Assembly (NCBI RefSeq): GCF_042731755.1
Contig: NZ_JBHWLR010000015.1
Location: 1-64,000 of the forward strand
Source of the DNA: Promicromonospora sp042731755
Lineage (GTDB): Bacteria > Actinomycetota > Actinomycetes > Actinomycetales > Cellulomonadaceae
Reading direction: 5' to 3'
Length of the DNA stretch: 64,000 nucleotides
Below, in pieces: positions 7,973 through 15,745 of this stretch; the first letter of the stretch is position 1; each line of letters starts with the position of its first letter. The notes under the pieces were generated by a model. The model was not told the origin of the DNA. It did no database searches and worked only from the letters and a program-made list of their open reading frames with translations. The position numbers and the translations under genes are program-made.

Positions 7973-8443
7973 TCAGGCCTCGCGCACCCAGTCGCCCGAC
8001 TTGCCGCCCGTCTTGCGCTCCAGCCGCACGTCCGCGAGCGAGACCGACTTGTCCAGGCCCTTCACCATGTCGATCACGGCGAGGCCGGCGACCGCGACGG
8101 CGGTGAGCGCCTCCATCTCGACGCCGGTGCGGTCGGCCGTGCGGACGGTCGCGGTGACGACGACGCCGTCGTCCGTCACCTCGAGGTCCACCGCCGCGCC
8201 GTGCACGCCGATCACGTGAGCCAGCGGCAGCAGGTCGGGCGTCTTCTTGGCCGCGGCGATGCCCGCGACGCGCGCCACCGCGAGCACGTCGCCCTTGGGC
8301 ACGGCGCCCTCGCGCAACGCCTGGACGACGGCGGGGGCGCAACGGACGAGGCCCGAGGCGGTCGCCGAGCGGACGGTCGGCTGCTTGGCGGTGACGTCGA
8401 CCATGCGGGCCTGGCCGCGGTCATCGAGGTGCGTGAAGCTCAC
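7973..8443 (-). CDS. moaC: Cyclic pyranopterin monophosphate synthase MoaC
   Basis: The 156-residue protein has MoaC landmarks: FTHLDDRGQARMVDV at the start, KKTPDLLPLAHVI with the active-site region, and GVEMEALTAVAVAGLAVIDMVKGLDK. It converts the MoaA product to cyclic pyranopterin monophosphate in molybdenum cofactor synthesis. It is convergent with cysA. The GTG start has CACCCT six bases upstream on the minus strand (8450-8455) and may be leaderless. MoaA is not in the window. Confidence 0.94.
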   Translation of the reverse strand: MSFTHLDDRGQARMVDVTAKQPTVRSATASGLVRCAPAVVQALREGAVPKGDVLAVARVAGIAAAKKTPDLLPLAHVIGVHGAAVDLEVTDDGVVVTATVRTADRTGVEMEALTAVAVAGLAVIDMVKGLDKSVSLADVRLERKTGGKSGDWVREA

Positions 8444-8463
8444 GGCACCAGGGTGTCATGCCC

Positions 8464-8745
8464 TCACACGGCGCTGCGCCGTGCGGCGATGCTCAGGGCC
8501 GCACGGTGCGCGCCCTTGGCGGCGAGGCGCTTGGCGAAGACCGCGGTGCCGGCGGCGACGGCCGCGAACACGGTCGCCTGCAGCAGGTCCAGCTCCGGGT
8601 CGTCGGGCTTGTTGGGCGCGTCGTTTCCGGTCACGCCCTTCCAGATCATGCTGACGGCCTTCTGGGCGACCCAGCCGGCCGCGATCGTCAGGGCAAGGGT
8701 GCCGACCTTCTCGCCGAGTGTCTGTTCCGTCTCAATCTGGGCCAT
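8464..8745 (-). CDS. DUF4235 domain membrane protein
   Basis: The 93-residue protein matches the small actinobacterial DUF4235 family: an N-terminal helix with GEKVGTLALTIAAGWVAQKAVSMIWKGVTG, an acidic NDAPNKPDDPELDLLQ linker, and a second hydrophobic Ala-rich helix AATVFAAVAAGTAVFAKRLAAKG. The function is unknown. The start has TACGGT (minus strand, 8752-8757) six bases upstream, which fits leaderless transcription. Confidence 0.85.
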   Translation of the reverse strand: MAQIETEQTLGEKVGTLALTIAAGWVAQKAVSMIWKGVTGNDAPNKPDDPELDLLQATVFAAVAAGTAVFAKRLAAKGAHRAALSIAARRSAV

Positions 8746-8788
8746 CTCTACACCGTAGCCCTCGACGGCCGACTAGGCTGCATGGAAA

Positions 8789-8880
8789 CGACAGGGGAGC
8801 GCCCCGATGGCGCTGAGAGTGCGGAGAGCCGCAGACCCTTGAACCTGATCCGGTTGACACCGGCGGAGGAAGTCGGAGGC
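8789..8880 (+). promoter_or_regulatory. TPP riboswitch (THI element)
   Basis: The conserved thi-box elements are present in order: AGGGGAGC, GGCGCTGAGAGTGCGG, CCGCAGACCCTTGAACCTG and ATCCGGTTGACACCGGCG, ending in GGAGGAAGTCGGAG. The 3' part contains the ribosome-binding region of the binding-protein gene, so TPP binding probably blocks translation initiation. It lies directly before the thiamine transporter, which supports a thiamine substrate for that operon. Confidence 0.95.
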
Positions 8881-8883
8881 ACG

Positions 8884-9957
8884 ATGTCGCGTCTTTCCGG
8901 TGCCCACGGGGGCACCATCCCTACTGCTGCGGCCGCGCTGTCCGTGGCCCTGCTGCTCGCCGGGTGCTCCGGCGGCTCCGGATCGGGCGACGACGCGTCC
9001 GGCACCGGCGACCCGGGGACCGTCACCCTGGTGACCCACGACTCCTGGGCGCTCGACGAGAAGCTGATCGACCAGTTCGAGCAGGAGTCCGGCACGACGG
9101 TCGAGGTCAGCGCCGCGGGCGACGCGGGCACGCTGGTGAACCAGCTCGTGCTGACCAAGGACGCCCCGCTCGGCGACGCCGTGTTCGGCATCGACAACAC
9201 GTTCGCCTCCCGCGCGCTGGAGGCCGGCGTGGTCGAGGAGTACACGCCCGCGGACCTCCCGGAGGGTGCCGAGCAGCTCGGCGGGGCGCTCACGCCCGTC
9301 GACCAGGGCGACGTCTGCGTGAACGCCGACGAGGCCTGGTTCGAGGAGTCCGGCCTGGAGGTGCCGACGACGCTGGAGGACCTCGCCGACCCGCAGTACA
9401 AGGACCTGCTCGTGGTGACCAACCCGGCGACGTCGTCCCCGGGGCTCGCGTTCCTGCTGGCGACGATCGGGGCGTTCGGCGAGGACGGGTTCGAGGACTA
9501 CTGGGCCTCGCTCGTGGACAACGGCGTCAAGGTCGCCGACTCGTGGGAGGACGCGTACTACGTCGACTTCTCCGGGGCGGGCGAGGGCGGCGAGCGGCCG
9601 CTCGCGCTCTCCTACGCGACGTCGCCCGCGTTCACGGTGAGCGAGGACGGCTCGGAGTCGACGACGAGTGCGCTGCTGGAGACCTGCTTCCGGCAGGTCG
9701 AGTACGCGGGCGTGCTCGCCGGGTCCGACAACCCCGAGGGCGCCCGGGAGCTGGTCGACTTCCTGCTCACGCACGACGTCCAGGCCGCCCTGCCCGAGTC
9801 GATGTACATGTACCCGGCCGACGCGGCCGTGGAGCTGCCCGCCGACTGGCGGAAGTTCGCGCCCCAGGCCGACGCCCCGTTCGAGGTGGACCCGGCCGAC
9901 GTGAGCGAGCACCGCGACGAGTGGATCGAACGGTGGACCGAGACCGTCGTGGGCTGA
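8884..9957 (+). CDS. thiB: Thiamine ABC transporter substrate-binding lipoprotein (ThiB-like)
   Basis: The 357-residue protein has a signal peptide with lipobox LLLAGC, then a Gly/Ser/Asp-rich linker and a type 2 periplasmic-binding fold of the ThiB/TbpA family. Matching motifs are VTLVTHDSWALDEKLIDQFE, VFGIDNTFASRALEAGV, VCVNADEAWF, VTNPATSSPGLAFLLATI and GERPLALSYATSPAF. The ATG at 8884 follows the riboswitch and GGAGG, which fixes the start. It captures thiamine or its phosphates outside the membrane for the ThiP/ThiQ pair downstream. Confidence 0.92.
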   Translation: MSRLSGAHGGTIPTAAAALSVALLLAGCSGGSGSGDDASGTGDPGTVTLVTHDSWALDEKLIDQFEQESGTTVEVSAAGDAGTLVNQLVLTKDAPLGDAVFGIDNTFASRALEAGVVEEYTPADLPEGAEQLGGALTPVDQGDVCVNADEAWFEESGLEVPTTLEDLADPQYKDLLVVTNPATSSPGLAFLLATIGAFGEDGFEDYWASLVDNGVKVADSWEDAYYVDFSGAGEGGERPLALSYATSPAFTVSEDGSESTTSALLETCFRQVEYAGVLAGSDNPEGARELVDFLLTHDVQAALPESMYMYPADAAVELPADWRKFAPQADAPFEVDPADVSEHRDEWIERWTETVVG

Positions 9958-10046
9958 GCCGGAGGCGCAACGCAGGGTGGGGGCCGAGGAACGAGGCACC
10001 CGCCCGGAGTGGAGCCGCAGGTTCAGCCCACAAAAGGCGGAGCTTG

Positions 10047-11726
10047 ATGAGGCACGGGCTCCGGCCCGCGCCCCTGCTCTGGGGGGTGGCGGTCGCCGTC
10101 CCCCTCGGCTTCCTCGCGGTGTTCTTCGCGTGGCCGGTGGCGGCGCTCGTGGTCCGCGGGTTCGTGCCCGACGGCGTGCTCGACCTCACCGGTTTCGTCG
10201 AGGTGCTGACCCGCCCGCGCACGTGGCGGCTCGTGGGGCTCACCCTCACCCAGGCGGTGCTCGGCACGGCGTTCTCCGTGCTGCTCGGCCTGCCGCTCGC
10301 GTACCTCCTGTACCGGCGGTCGTTCCCCGGGCGCAGCCTCGCGCGCGGGCTGGTGACCGTGCCGTTCGTGCTGCCCGCCGTGGTGGTCGGCGTCGCGTTC
10401 CGCGCGCTGTTCGCACCGAGCGGCGCGCTCGGGTTCCTCGGGCTGGAGGAGTCGCTCGCCGGGATCGTCGTCGCGCTCGTCTTCTTCAACGTGTCCGTGG
10501 TGGTGCGCACCGTGGGCGGGCTCTGGGAGCGGCTCGACCCCCGGGCCGAGGAGGCCGCGGCATCGCTGGGTGCCGGTCCGGCCCGCGTGTTCCGGACCGT
10601 CACGCTGCCGTCGCTCGCGCCCGCGATCACGTCGGCGGCCTCCGTCGTCTTCCTGTTCTGCGCCACCGCCTTCGGGGTGGTGCTCGTGCTCGGCGGCGTG
10701 CGGTACGGCACCATCGAGACCGAGATCTGGACCCGTACCACGCAGTTCCTGGACCTGCGGTCGGCCTCCGTGCTGTCGGTCCTGCAGCTCGTCGTCATCA
10801 GCGCCGCCCTGGCCGTGTCCGCGCGCGCCCGCCGGCGGCGCGAGGCCGCGCTGCACCTCGTGTCCGCGCGGCGTTCGGCACGCCCGCTGTCCTGGCGCAC
10901 GCCCGCCGACGTGGGGGCGGCGCTCGCGGGCACCGCGATCGTCGCGGTACTCATCGCCCTGCCGCTCGCCGGTCTGGTCGTCCGCTCGTTCCGCGAGCCG
11001 GACGGGTCGTGGGGCCCGGGGAACTACCTGGCGCTCGGCACCACCGGCGAGCGGAACGCGCTCGTCGTCACCGTGTGGGAGGCCACCGCGACGTCGCTGC
11101 GGATCGCGCTGTCCGCCACCCTGATCGCCCTGGTCGTAGGCGGTCTCGTGGCGCTCGTCGTGTCCCGGCGGCCCCGTTCCGTGGGCGCGCGCCGCGCCAT
11201 CGGCACGCTCGACGGCCTGTTCATGCTGCCGCTGGGCGTCTCCGCCGTGACCGTCGGGTTCGGGTTCCTCATCACCATGGACCAGCCCGTGCTCGGCGTG
11301 GACCTGCGCACCTCCGGGCTGCTCGTGCCGGTGGCGCAGGCCGTCGTCGCCGTACCGCTCGTCGTGCGCACCGTGCTGCCCGTGCTCCGGGCGATCGACC
11401 CCCGGCTGCGGGAGGTCGCCGCGGTGCTCGGCTCCGGGCCGGGGCGCGTGCTGCGCACCGTTGACCTGCCGATCGCCCTGCGGTCGGTCGGGCTGGCCAC
11501 CGGGTTCGCGTTCGCGGTCTCGCTCGGCGAGTTCGGCGCGACGTCGTTCCTCGCGCGGCCCGACGGCGCCACCCTGCCCGTCGTGATCTACCGCCTCATC
11601 GGGCGGCCCGGGGCCGAGAACTACGGGATGGCGCTCGCGGCGTCCGTGGTGCTCGCCGCGCTGACCGCGACCGTCATGATGGTGGCGGAGCGACTGCGCG
11701 ACGACCGCGCGGGAGGAGAGTTCTGA
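10047..11726 (+). CDS. thiP: Thiamine ABC transporter permease ThiP (fused double permease)
   Basis: The 559-residue protein carries two permease domains in tandem, each with its own EAA loop: EEAAASLGAGPARVFRTVTLP in the first half and REVAAVLGSGPGRVLRTVDLP in the second. This fused layout is normal for ThiP. The ATG at 10047 follows AAAAGGCGG and opens directly into a hydrophobic helix; the long frame upstream of it overlaps thiB and is not coding. Its stop overlaps the ATPase start by one base (TGATG). It forms the whole membrane channel for thiamine import. Confidence 0.92.
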   Translation: MRHGLRPAPLLWGVAVAVPLGFLAVFFAWPVAALVVRGFVPDGVLDLTGFVEVLTRPRTWRLVGLTLTQAVLGTAFSVLLGLPLAYLLYRRSFPGRSLARGLVTVPFVLPAVVVGVAFRALFAPSGALGFLGLEESLAGIVVALVFFNVSVVVRTVGGLWERLDPRAEEAAASLGAGPARVFRTVTLPSLAPAITSAASVVFLFCATAFGVVLVLGGVRYGTIETEIWTRTTQFLDLRSASVLSVLQLVVISAALAVSARARRRREAALHLVSARRSARPLSWRTPADVGAALAGTAIVAVLIALPLAGLVVRSFREPDGSWGPGNYLALGTTGERNALVVTVWEATATSLRIALSATLIALVVGGLVALVVSRRPRSVGARRAIGTLDGLFMLPLGVSAVTVGFGFLITMDQPVLGVDLRTSGLLVPVAQAVVAVPLVVRTVLPVLRAIDPRLREVAAVLGSGPGRVLRTVDLPIALRSVGLATGFAFAVSLGEFGATSFLARPDGATLPVVIYRLIGRPGAENYGMALAASVVLAALTATVMMVAERLRDDRAGGEF

Positions 11727-12454
11727 TGGCGGGGCTGGAGATCCGGGACGTCTCGGTGCGGTACGGGACCGGTACGGCGGGCGTGACGGCGGTGGACGAC
11801 GTCTCGTTGACCGTGGCCCCCGGCGAGGTGCTGGCGCTGCTGGGGCCGAGCGGGTGCGGCAAGTCGTCCCTGCTGCGCGCCGTGGCCGGGCTGGAGCCGC
11901 TGGCGGGCGGGCAGGTGCTGTACGACGGCGCGGACGTCGGCCGCCTGCCTGTGCACCGGCGCCGGTTCGGGCTGATGTTCCAGGACGGCCAGCTCTTTCC
12001 GCACCGGGACGTGCGGCGCAACGTGGCCTACGGCCTGGAGACCCTGCCGCTCACCCGCCAGGAGCGGGACGCGCGGGTCACCGAGCTGCTGGAGCTCGTG
12101 GGGCTCGCCGGGTACGAGCAGCGGGCGGTCCCCACGCTGTCCGGCGGGGAGCAGCAGCGGGTCGCCCTCGCGCGCGCCCTGGCCCCGCGGCCGCGCCTGC
12201 TGCTGCTGGACGAGCCGCTGTCCGCGCTCGACCGGCAGCTCCGGGAACGGCTGGCCGGCGAGGTGCGGGTAGCGCTCGTCGAGACCGGGACCACCGCCGT
12301 GTTCGTGACGCACGACCACGCCGAGGCCTCCGCGGTGGCCGACCGGGTCGGGGTCATGGACCGGGGCCGCCTGCTCCAGGTGGCCGAGCCGGAGGAGCTG
12401 CGCACCGCACCGGCGTCGGACCGGGTGGCGGAGTTCCTGGGGCTGCGCGCCTAG
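11726..12454 (+). CDS. thiQ: Thiamine ABC transporter ATPase (ThiQ-like)
   Basis: The 242-residue ATPase has Walker A GPSGCGKS, the signature LSGGEQQR, Walker B LLLLDEPLSALD and the switch His in VTHDHAEASAVAD. It is the last gene after thiB and thiP, starting on the final base of thiP. ThiQ assignment rests on the operon context and the riboswitch, because ATPases of this type are hard to separate by motif alone. Confidence 0.88.
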   Translation: MAGLEIRDVSVRYGTGTAGVTAVDDVSLTVAPGEVLALLGPSGCGKSSLLRAVAGLEPLAGGQVLYDGADVGRLPVHRRRFGLMFQDGQLFPHRDVRRNVAYGLETLPLTRQERDARVTELLELVGLAGYEQRAVPTLSGGEQQRVALARALAPRPRLLLLDEPLSALDRQLRERLAGEVRVALVETGTTAVFVTHDHAEASAVADRVGVMDRGRLLQVAEPEELRTAPASDRVAEFLGLRA

Positions 12455-12472
12455 CGCGGCCTCAAGCCGCGC
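12454..12472. terminator. Short hairpin between convergent genes
   Basis: GCGCGGC, a five-base loop and GCCGCGC form a perfect 7 bp stem exactly between the convergent ATPase and response-regulator genes; it overlaps the regulator stop. There is no T run, so termination strength is uncertain. Confidence 0.4.
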
Positions 12473-13118
12473 CGGCCTGCTGGACGAGCAGCGCCACCTG
12501 GGTGCGGTTCTCCACACCGAGCTTCACCAGCACGCTCGAGACGTGCGCCTTCACGGTCGGGACGCTGAGGTAGAGCCGCCGTCCGATCTCCGCGTTGGAC
12601 GAGCCGCGCCCGATCTCGACGGCGACGTCGCGCTCCCGGCTCGTGAGCCGGTCCAGAGCGCTCCGCGCGTCCCGCGCCTCGCCGCCCCCGGCGGCGACCG
12701 TCTCCATCAGGCGGCGGGCGATGTCCGGCGCGAGCACGGGCTCGCCGTCGGCCGCCGCGCGCACCGCCGCGGCGATCCGCGCGGGCGGCATGTCCTTGAG
12801 CAGGTAGCCGGCGGCCCCGGCGCGCAGCGCGCCCACCACCTCGGTGTCGGTGTCGAACGTCGTGAGCACGACGACGGCGGGCGGCGAGGGCCGGCCCCGC
12901 ACCCGGCGGGTGGCCTCGATCCCGTCGACGCCGGGCATGCGCAGGTCCATGAGCACGACGTCGGCCGGGTGGGCGTCGAGCACCCCGGCCACGTCCCCGC
13001 CGTCGGCGGCCTCGCCGACCACGCGGATGCCCTCGGCGCCGTCGAGCATGAGGCGCAGGCCCGCACGGACCAGGGCGTCGTCGTCGACGATCACGAGGCG
13101 GGTCTCCATCAGGCCCAC
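12462..13118 (-). CDS. NarL/LuxR family response regulator
   Basis: The 218-residue protein has a receiver domain (phosphoacceptor Asp58 in VVLMDLRMPGVDG, acidic pocket DDD at 12-14, Thr and Lys in VLTTFD and LLKDMPP) and a C-terminal LuxR helix-turn-helix (LTSRERDVAVEIGRGSSNAEIGRRLYLS...). It overlaps its kinase gene by ten bases and is surely its partner. A shorter start at METRLVIVDDD (codon 4) is possible. The target genes are not evident; an imperfect palindrome at 14371-14395 in front of the kinase could be an autoregulatory site. Confidence 0.92.
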   Translation of the reverse strand: MGLMETRLVIVDDDALVRAGLRLMLDGAEGIRVVGEAADGGDVAGVLDAHPADVVLMDLRMPGVDGIEATRRVRGRPSPPAVVVLTTFDTDTEVVGALRAGAAGYLLKDMPPARIAAAVRAAADGEPVLAPDIARRLMETVAAGGGEARDARSALDRLTSRERDVAVEIGRGSSNAEIGRRLYLSVPTVKAHVSSVLVKLGVENRTQVALLVQQAGAA

Positions 13119-14311
13119 GGTATCCGCGCCTCCAGGGTAAAACCAGCAGGTGAGCGGCCTGCGTCGAGCGTGCCGCCCAGCAGCTCCACCCGTTCGCGCA
13201 GGCCGACCAGGCCGGTCCCGGGCGCGCCGTCGGGGGTGCGCTCGGGACCGTCGTCGGCCACGACGACCAGGACCTCGTCCGCGTGCGTGGTCACCGTGAC
13301 CCGGACGGCCGCGCCCGGCGCGTGCCGGCGGGCGTTGGTCAGGCCCTCCTGGACCACGCGGTAGGCGGCGATGGCGACCGCGGGGGAGGGCTCGGCGTCA
13401 TCCGGCCCGGCGGCCGTCCGCTCGTCGGACCGGTCGAGCGTGACGGCGGCGCCCACCGACCGGGCCGCGTCGACGAGCCCGGGGATGTCGAGGAGCGTGG
13501 GCGGCGGGGCCAGCCGGTCCGACCCGCCGCGCAGCAGCCGCACGAGCTGCCGCAGGTCCTCCAGGGCCTCGGCGGCGCCGGTGCGCACCCGCCCCGCCGC
13601 GGCGGCGAGCTGCTCGGGGGGAGCGTCCGGGCGGTACTCGACGGCGCCCGCCGTGGCGGCCAGCAGGGACAGCCGGTGCCCGAGGGCGTCGTGCATCTCG
13701 GCGGCGATCCGGTTGCGCTCCCCGGACCGGGCGGTCTCCAGCGCCTGCTCGCGGTCGGCCTCGGCGCGGCGGGCGCGGGCCCGCAGGTCGGCGAGGAGCT
13801 GGGCACGCGCCTGCAGGTAGGCGCCCCAGCCGAGCAGCGCGGCGTGCACGGCGACGTCGCACAGGAGCCACCAGCCCAGGGGGAACGACGGCGGACGCCA
13901 CAGCCCCTGCACCGCGTGCGCGGCCGTGCTCGCCGCGGCCACGAGGACCGCCGTGCGCAGCGGCGACCACCGGGCGATCTGCAGCACCGCCGACGTCGCC
14001 GCCGGCGTCGCGCCGGGCGAGAGCACCGCGAGCGCGGCCAGCGTGAGGGCCAGGGGGACCGACCGGCGGGCCCACATCAGCGGCAGCAGGGCCAGGGAGA
14101 CGACCGCGACCGCCAGGTCCAGGAGCTGCAGGGGGAGCGCCTCGGGTCCGCCGGGAGCGCGGGACAGCACCGTCGCGAGGGTCAGGGTGCCGAGCAGCAG
14201 CATGGCCACCACCACCGCGCGCCGCGGAGGGCGCCCCGGCTCGGTACGCCCGGCCCCGCTGCGTGCCGGCTCGATGCCCCCGGGCTCGCAGTCCTGCGGT
14301 TCGCCTGTCAT
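13109..14311 (-). CDS. Sensor histidine kinase (HisKA_3, NarX/DesK type)
   Basis: The 400-residue kinase starts MTGEPQDCEP, has an N-terminal block of hydrophobic helices, and then the HisKA_3 dimerisation motif RNRIAAEMHDALGHRLSLLAATAGA with the phosphorylated His, and an ATPase domain (YRVVQEGLTNARRHAPGA, VVADDGPERTPDGAPGTGLVGLRERVELLGG). The ATG at 14311 is favoured over an upstream extension because TAGTGT ends seven bases before it on the minus strand. The signal is unknown; the sensor is membrane-embedded with little outside the membrane, like DesK-type sensors. Confidence 0.9.
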   Translation of the reverse strand: MTGEPQDCEPGGIEPARSGAGRTEPGRPPRRAVVVAMLLLGTLTLATVLSRAPGGPEALPLQLLDLAVAVVSLALLPLMWARRSVPLALTLAALAVLSPGATPAATSAVLQIARWSPLRTAVLVAAASTAAHAVQGLWRPPSFPLGWWLLCDVAVHAALLGWGAYLQARAQLLADLRARARRAEADREQALETARSGERNRIAAEMHDALGHRLSLLAATAGAVEYRPDAPPEQLAAAAGRVRTGAAEALEDLRQLVRLLRGGSDRLAPPPTLLDIPGLVDAARSVGAAVTLDRSDERTAAGPDDAEPSPAVAIAAYRVVQEGLTNARRHAPGAAVRVTVTTHADEVLVVVADDGPERTPDGAPGTGLVGLRERVELLGGTLDAGRSPAGFTLEARIPWA

Positions 14312-14370
14312 GGCGGTGACACTACGCACGGCGCGCGGCGCCGGACACCGACCAAGGTCTGGGGTGCCGC

Positions 14371-14395
14371 TACCGAAGGGTGACCCGGTTCGGTA
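14371..14395. promoter_or_regulatory. Imperfect palindrome in a divergent intergenic region
   Basis: TACCGAA (14371-14377) and TTCGGTA (14389-14395) are perfect inverted arms separated by 11 bases. They sit between the kinase gene (minus strand) and the small membrane protein gene (plus strand). It could bind the NarL-type regulator, but this is only positional evidence. Confidence 0.35.
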
Positions 14396-14477
14396 CCACG
14401 GACTGATGTCGCGGTCGCCCCGGGTCGAGAAGGCTGTGACCAGGCACGACGGACGTGCCACGGAGTGAGGAGACGTC

Positions 14478-14867
14478 ATGGCCGAGAACCTGGTGACCCG
14501 TAGTCCCTGGCCCGCCTGGGCGGTGCCGTTCGCCGCCGCGGCGGCCGCCGTCCTGGTGTGGCTGATCGGCACGGCGTTCGGCGTCGACCCCGCGGCGCAG
14601 ACGGGGGCGAGCGTCCAGCCCGTCACCGTCGTCGCCGCCCTGGCCGCCGCGCTCGTGGCCGGGTTCGCCGGCTGGGGTGCGCGGGCCGTCGTCGGACGCA
14701 TCGCGAAGGGTGGCGGCGAGGTCGCGTGGCTCGTGCTCTGCGGCGTGGCCCTGCTGGTGTCGCTGCTGGGCGCCGCCTCCGGCACGACGCCGGCGTCGGT
14801 GGCGCTCCTGGTGACCGAGCACGTGGTGGTGGGCGCCGTCATCGCGCTGGGCCTGCGCAGGGCCTAG
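14478..14867 (+). CDS. DUF6069 family membrane protein
   Basis: The 129-residue protein has about four membrane helices (AWAVPFAAAAAAVLVWLIG, VTVVAALAAALVAGFAGW, VAWLVLCGVALLVSLLG and a last helix ending GLRRA), with a GVDPAAQTG loop after helix 1. This pattern fits the small actinobacterial DUF6069 family of unknown function. It has a GTGAGGAG ribosome site. It is convergent with the HxlR gene and overlaps its 3' end by four bases. Confidence 0.75.
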   Translation: MAENLVTRSPWPAWAVPFAAAAAAVLVWLIGTAFGVDPAAQTGASVQPVTVVAALAAALVAGFAGWGARAVVGRIAKGGGEVAWLVLCGVALLVSLLGAASGTTPASVALLVTEHVVVGAVIALGLRRA

Positions 14868-15226
14868 TGGTCGTCCTCCTGGTCGAGGACGGACGGGTGC
14901 CGGGCGCCCCACTCGGCGAGGGGCCGCAGCGCGGCGACGAGCTCGGCCCCCGCCGGGGTGGGCGTGTACAGGATCTGCACCGGCATGGTCGGCACCACCT
15001 CGCGCGTGATGAACCCCTGCCGTTCGAGCTCGCGCAGCCGCTGGGTCAGGACCCGGTCGGAGATGCCGCGCACGTAGCGGCGGTACTCGACGAAGCGTCG
15101 TGCGCCGGCGACCCCGGCGTAGAGGATCGCCCCCGACCAGCGCCGTCCCGCGCGTTCGAGGGTGCGCTGGAAGAGCCCGCACTCGTCCTCGGACACCTTG
15201 CGGTCGGCGGTCGTCTCGGAAGTCAC
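14864..15226 (-). CDS. HxlR family transcriptional regulator
   Basis: The 120-residue winged-helix protein has the HxlR pattern: ECGLFQRTLERAGRRWSGAIL, RRFVEYRRYVRGISDRVLTQRLRELERQGFITREV, then YTPTPAGAELVAALRPLAEW. It has one cysteine near the N-terminus, which in HypR/QorR-type members senses electrophiles; whether it does so here is untested. It is divergent from a DoxX gene, and three alternating half-sites lie between them, the first overlapping its own GTG start. Autoregulation and control of doxX are likely. Confidence 0.9.
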   Translation of the reverse strand: MTSETTADRKVSEDECGLFQRTLERAGRRWSGAILYAGVAGARRFVEYRRYVRGISDRVLTQRLRELERQGFITREVVPTMPVQILYTPTPAGAELVAALRPLAEWGARHPSVLDQEDDH

Positions 15227-15249
15227 TTACCAATGGTTAGTCACTAACC
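15225..15249. promoter_or_regulatory. HxlR operator with three alternating half-sites
   Basis: ACTTACC (15225-15231), AAT, GGTTAGT (15235-15241), C, ACTAACC (15243-15249). The second and third form a perfect 15-base palindrome, and the first pairs with the second with one mismatch. The first half-site overlaps the HxlR start codon, so binding should repress hxlR itself and can control the divergent doxX gene. Confidence 0.7.
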
Positions 15250-15352
15250 CGGCCCTTGGCAAGGCCCGCCGGGTACCGGACGATGCGGGAGGCATCCGGA
15301 CGGATGCCCTGGTCGCGCCGGACACCACCCGGCCGTCGTCCCCGGAGGACCC

Positions 15353-15706
15353 GTGTTCGTCGCTTCTGTCATCGTCTCGTCGCTCCTGATCCTGGCAACC
15401 GCGTTCAGCGGGTACGGCAAGCTGACGGGCAACCCGCAGGTCGTCGAGCCGCTCACCACCAAGCTCGGTGTGCCGCGCCGGCTGATCCCCGTGCTCGGCT
15501 CCCTGCTCGTCGCCGGAGCGCTCGGCACGCTCGCCGGGATCTGGTGGGCGCCGATCGGCATCGCCGCCACCGGGTGCTTCGTCCTGTACTTCCTCGGCGC
15601 CGTCGTCACGCACGTCCGCGCCAAGGACTGGGCCGGTGTGGGCCCGACGGGCGCACTGATGGTGCTGTCAGCGGCGGCCCTGGTGCTGCGGCTGCTCTCG
15701 CTCTGA
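15353..15706 (+). CDS. DoxX family membrane protein
   Basis: The 117-residue protein has four membrane helices in DoxX arrangement: FVASVIVSSLLILATAFSGYGKLTG, then GVPRRLIPVLGSLLVAGALGTLAG, WWAPIGIAATGCFVLYFLGAVVTHVRAKD, and a last helix. The GTG start follows CCCGGAGGAC. Related HxlR-DoxX pairs respond to electrophile or oxidative stress, so a redox-related membrane role is possible, but the biochemical function is not established. Confidence 0.85.
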   Translation: MFVASVIVSSLLILATAFSGYGKLTGNPQVVEPLTTKLGVPRRLIPVLGSLLVAGALGTLAGIWWAPIGIAATGCFVLYFLGAVVTHVRAKDWAGVGPTGALMVLSAAALVLRLLSL

Positions 15707-15745
15707 TCCTGGGGGTGCGGGCCGAGGGGCGGCTACCGTGCCCTC

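Noticed and set aside
8944..10046. Upstream extension of the thiP frame
   Set aside because: The frame overlaps thiB on the same strand and has Arg/Gly-rich nonsense composition; the ATG at 10047 starts directly at the first membrane helix.
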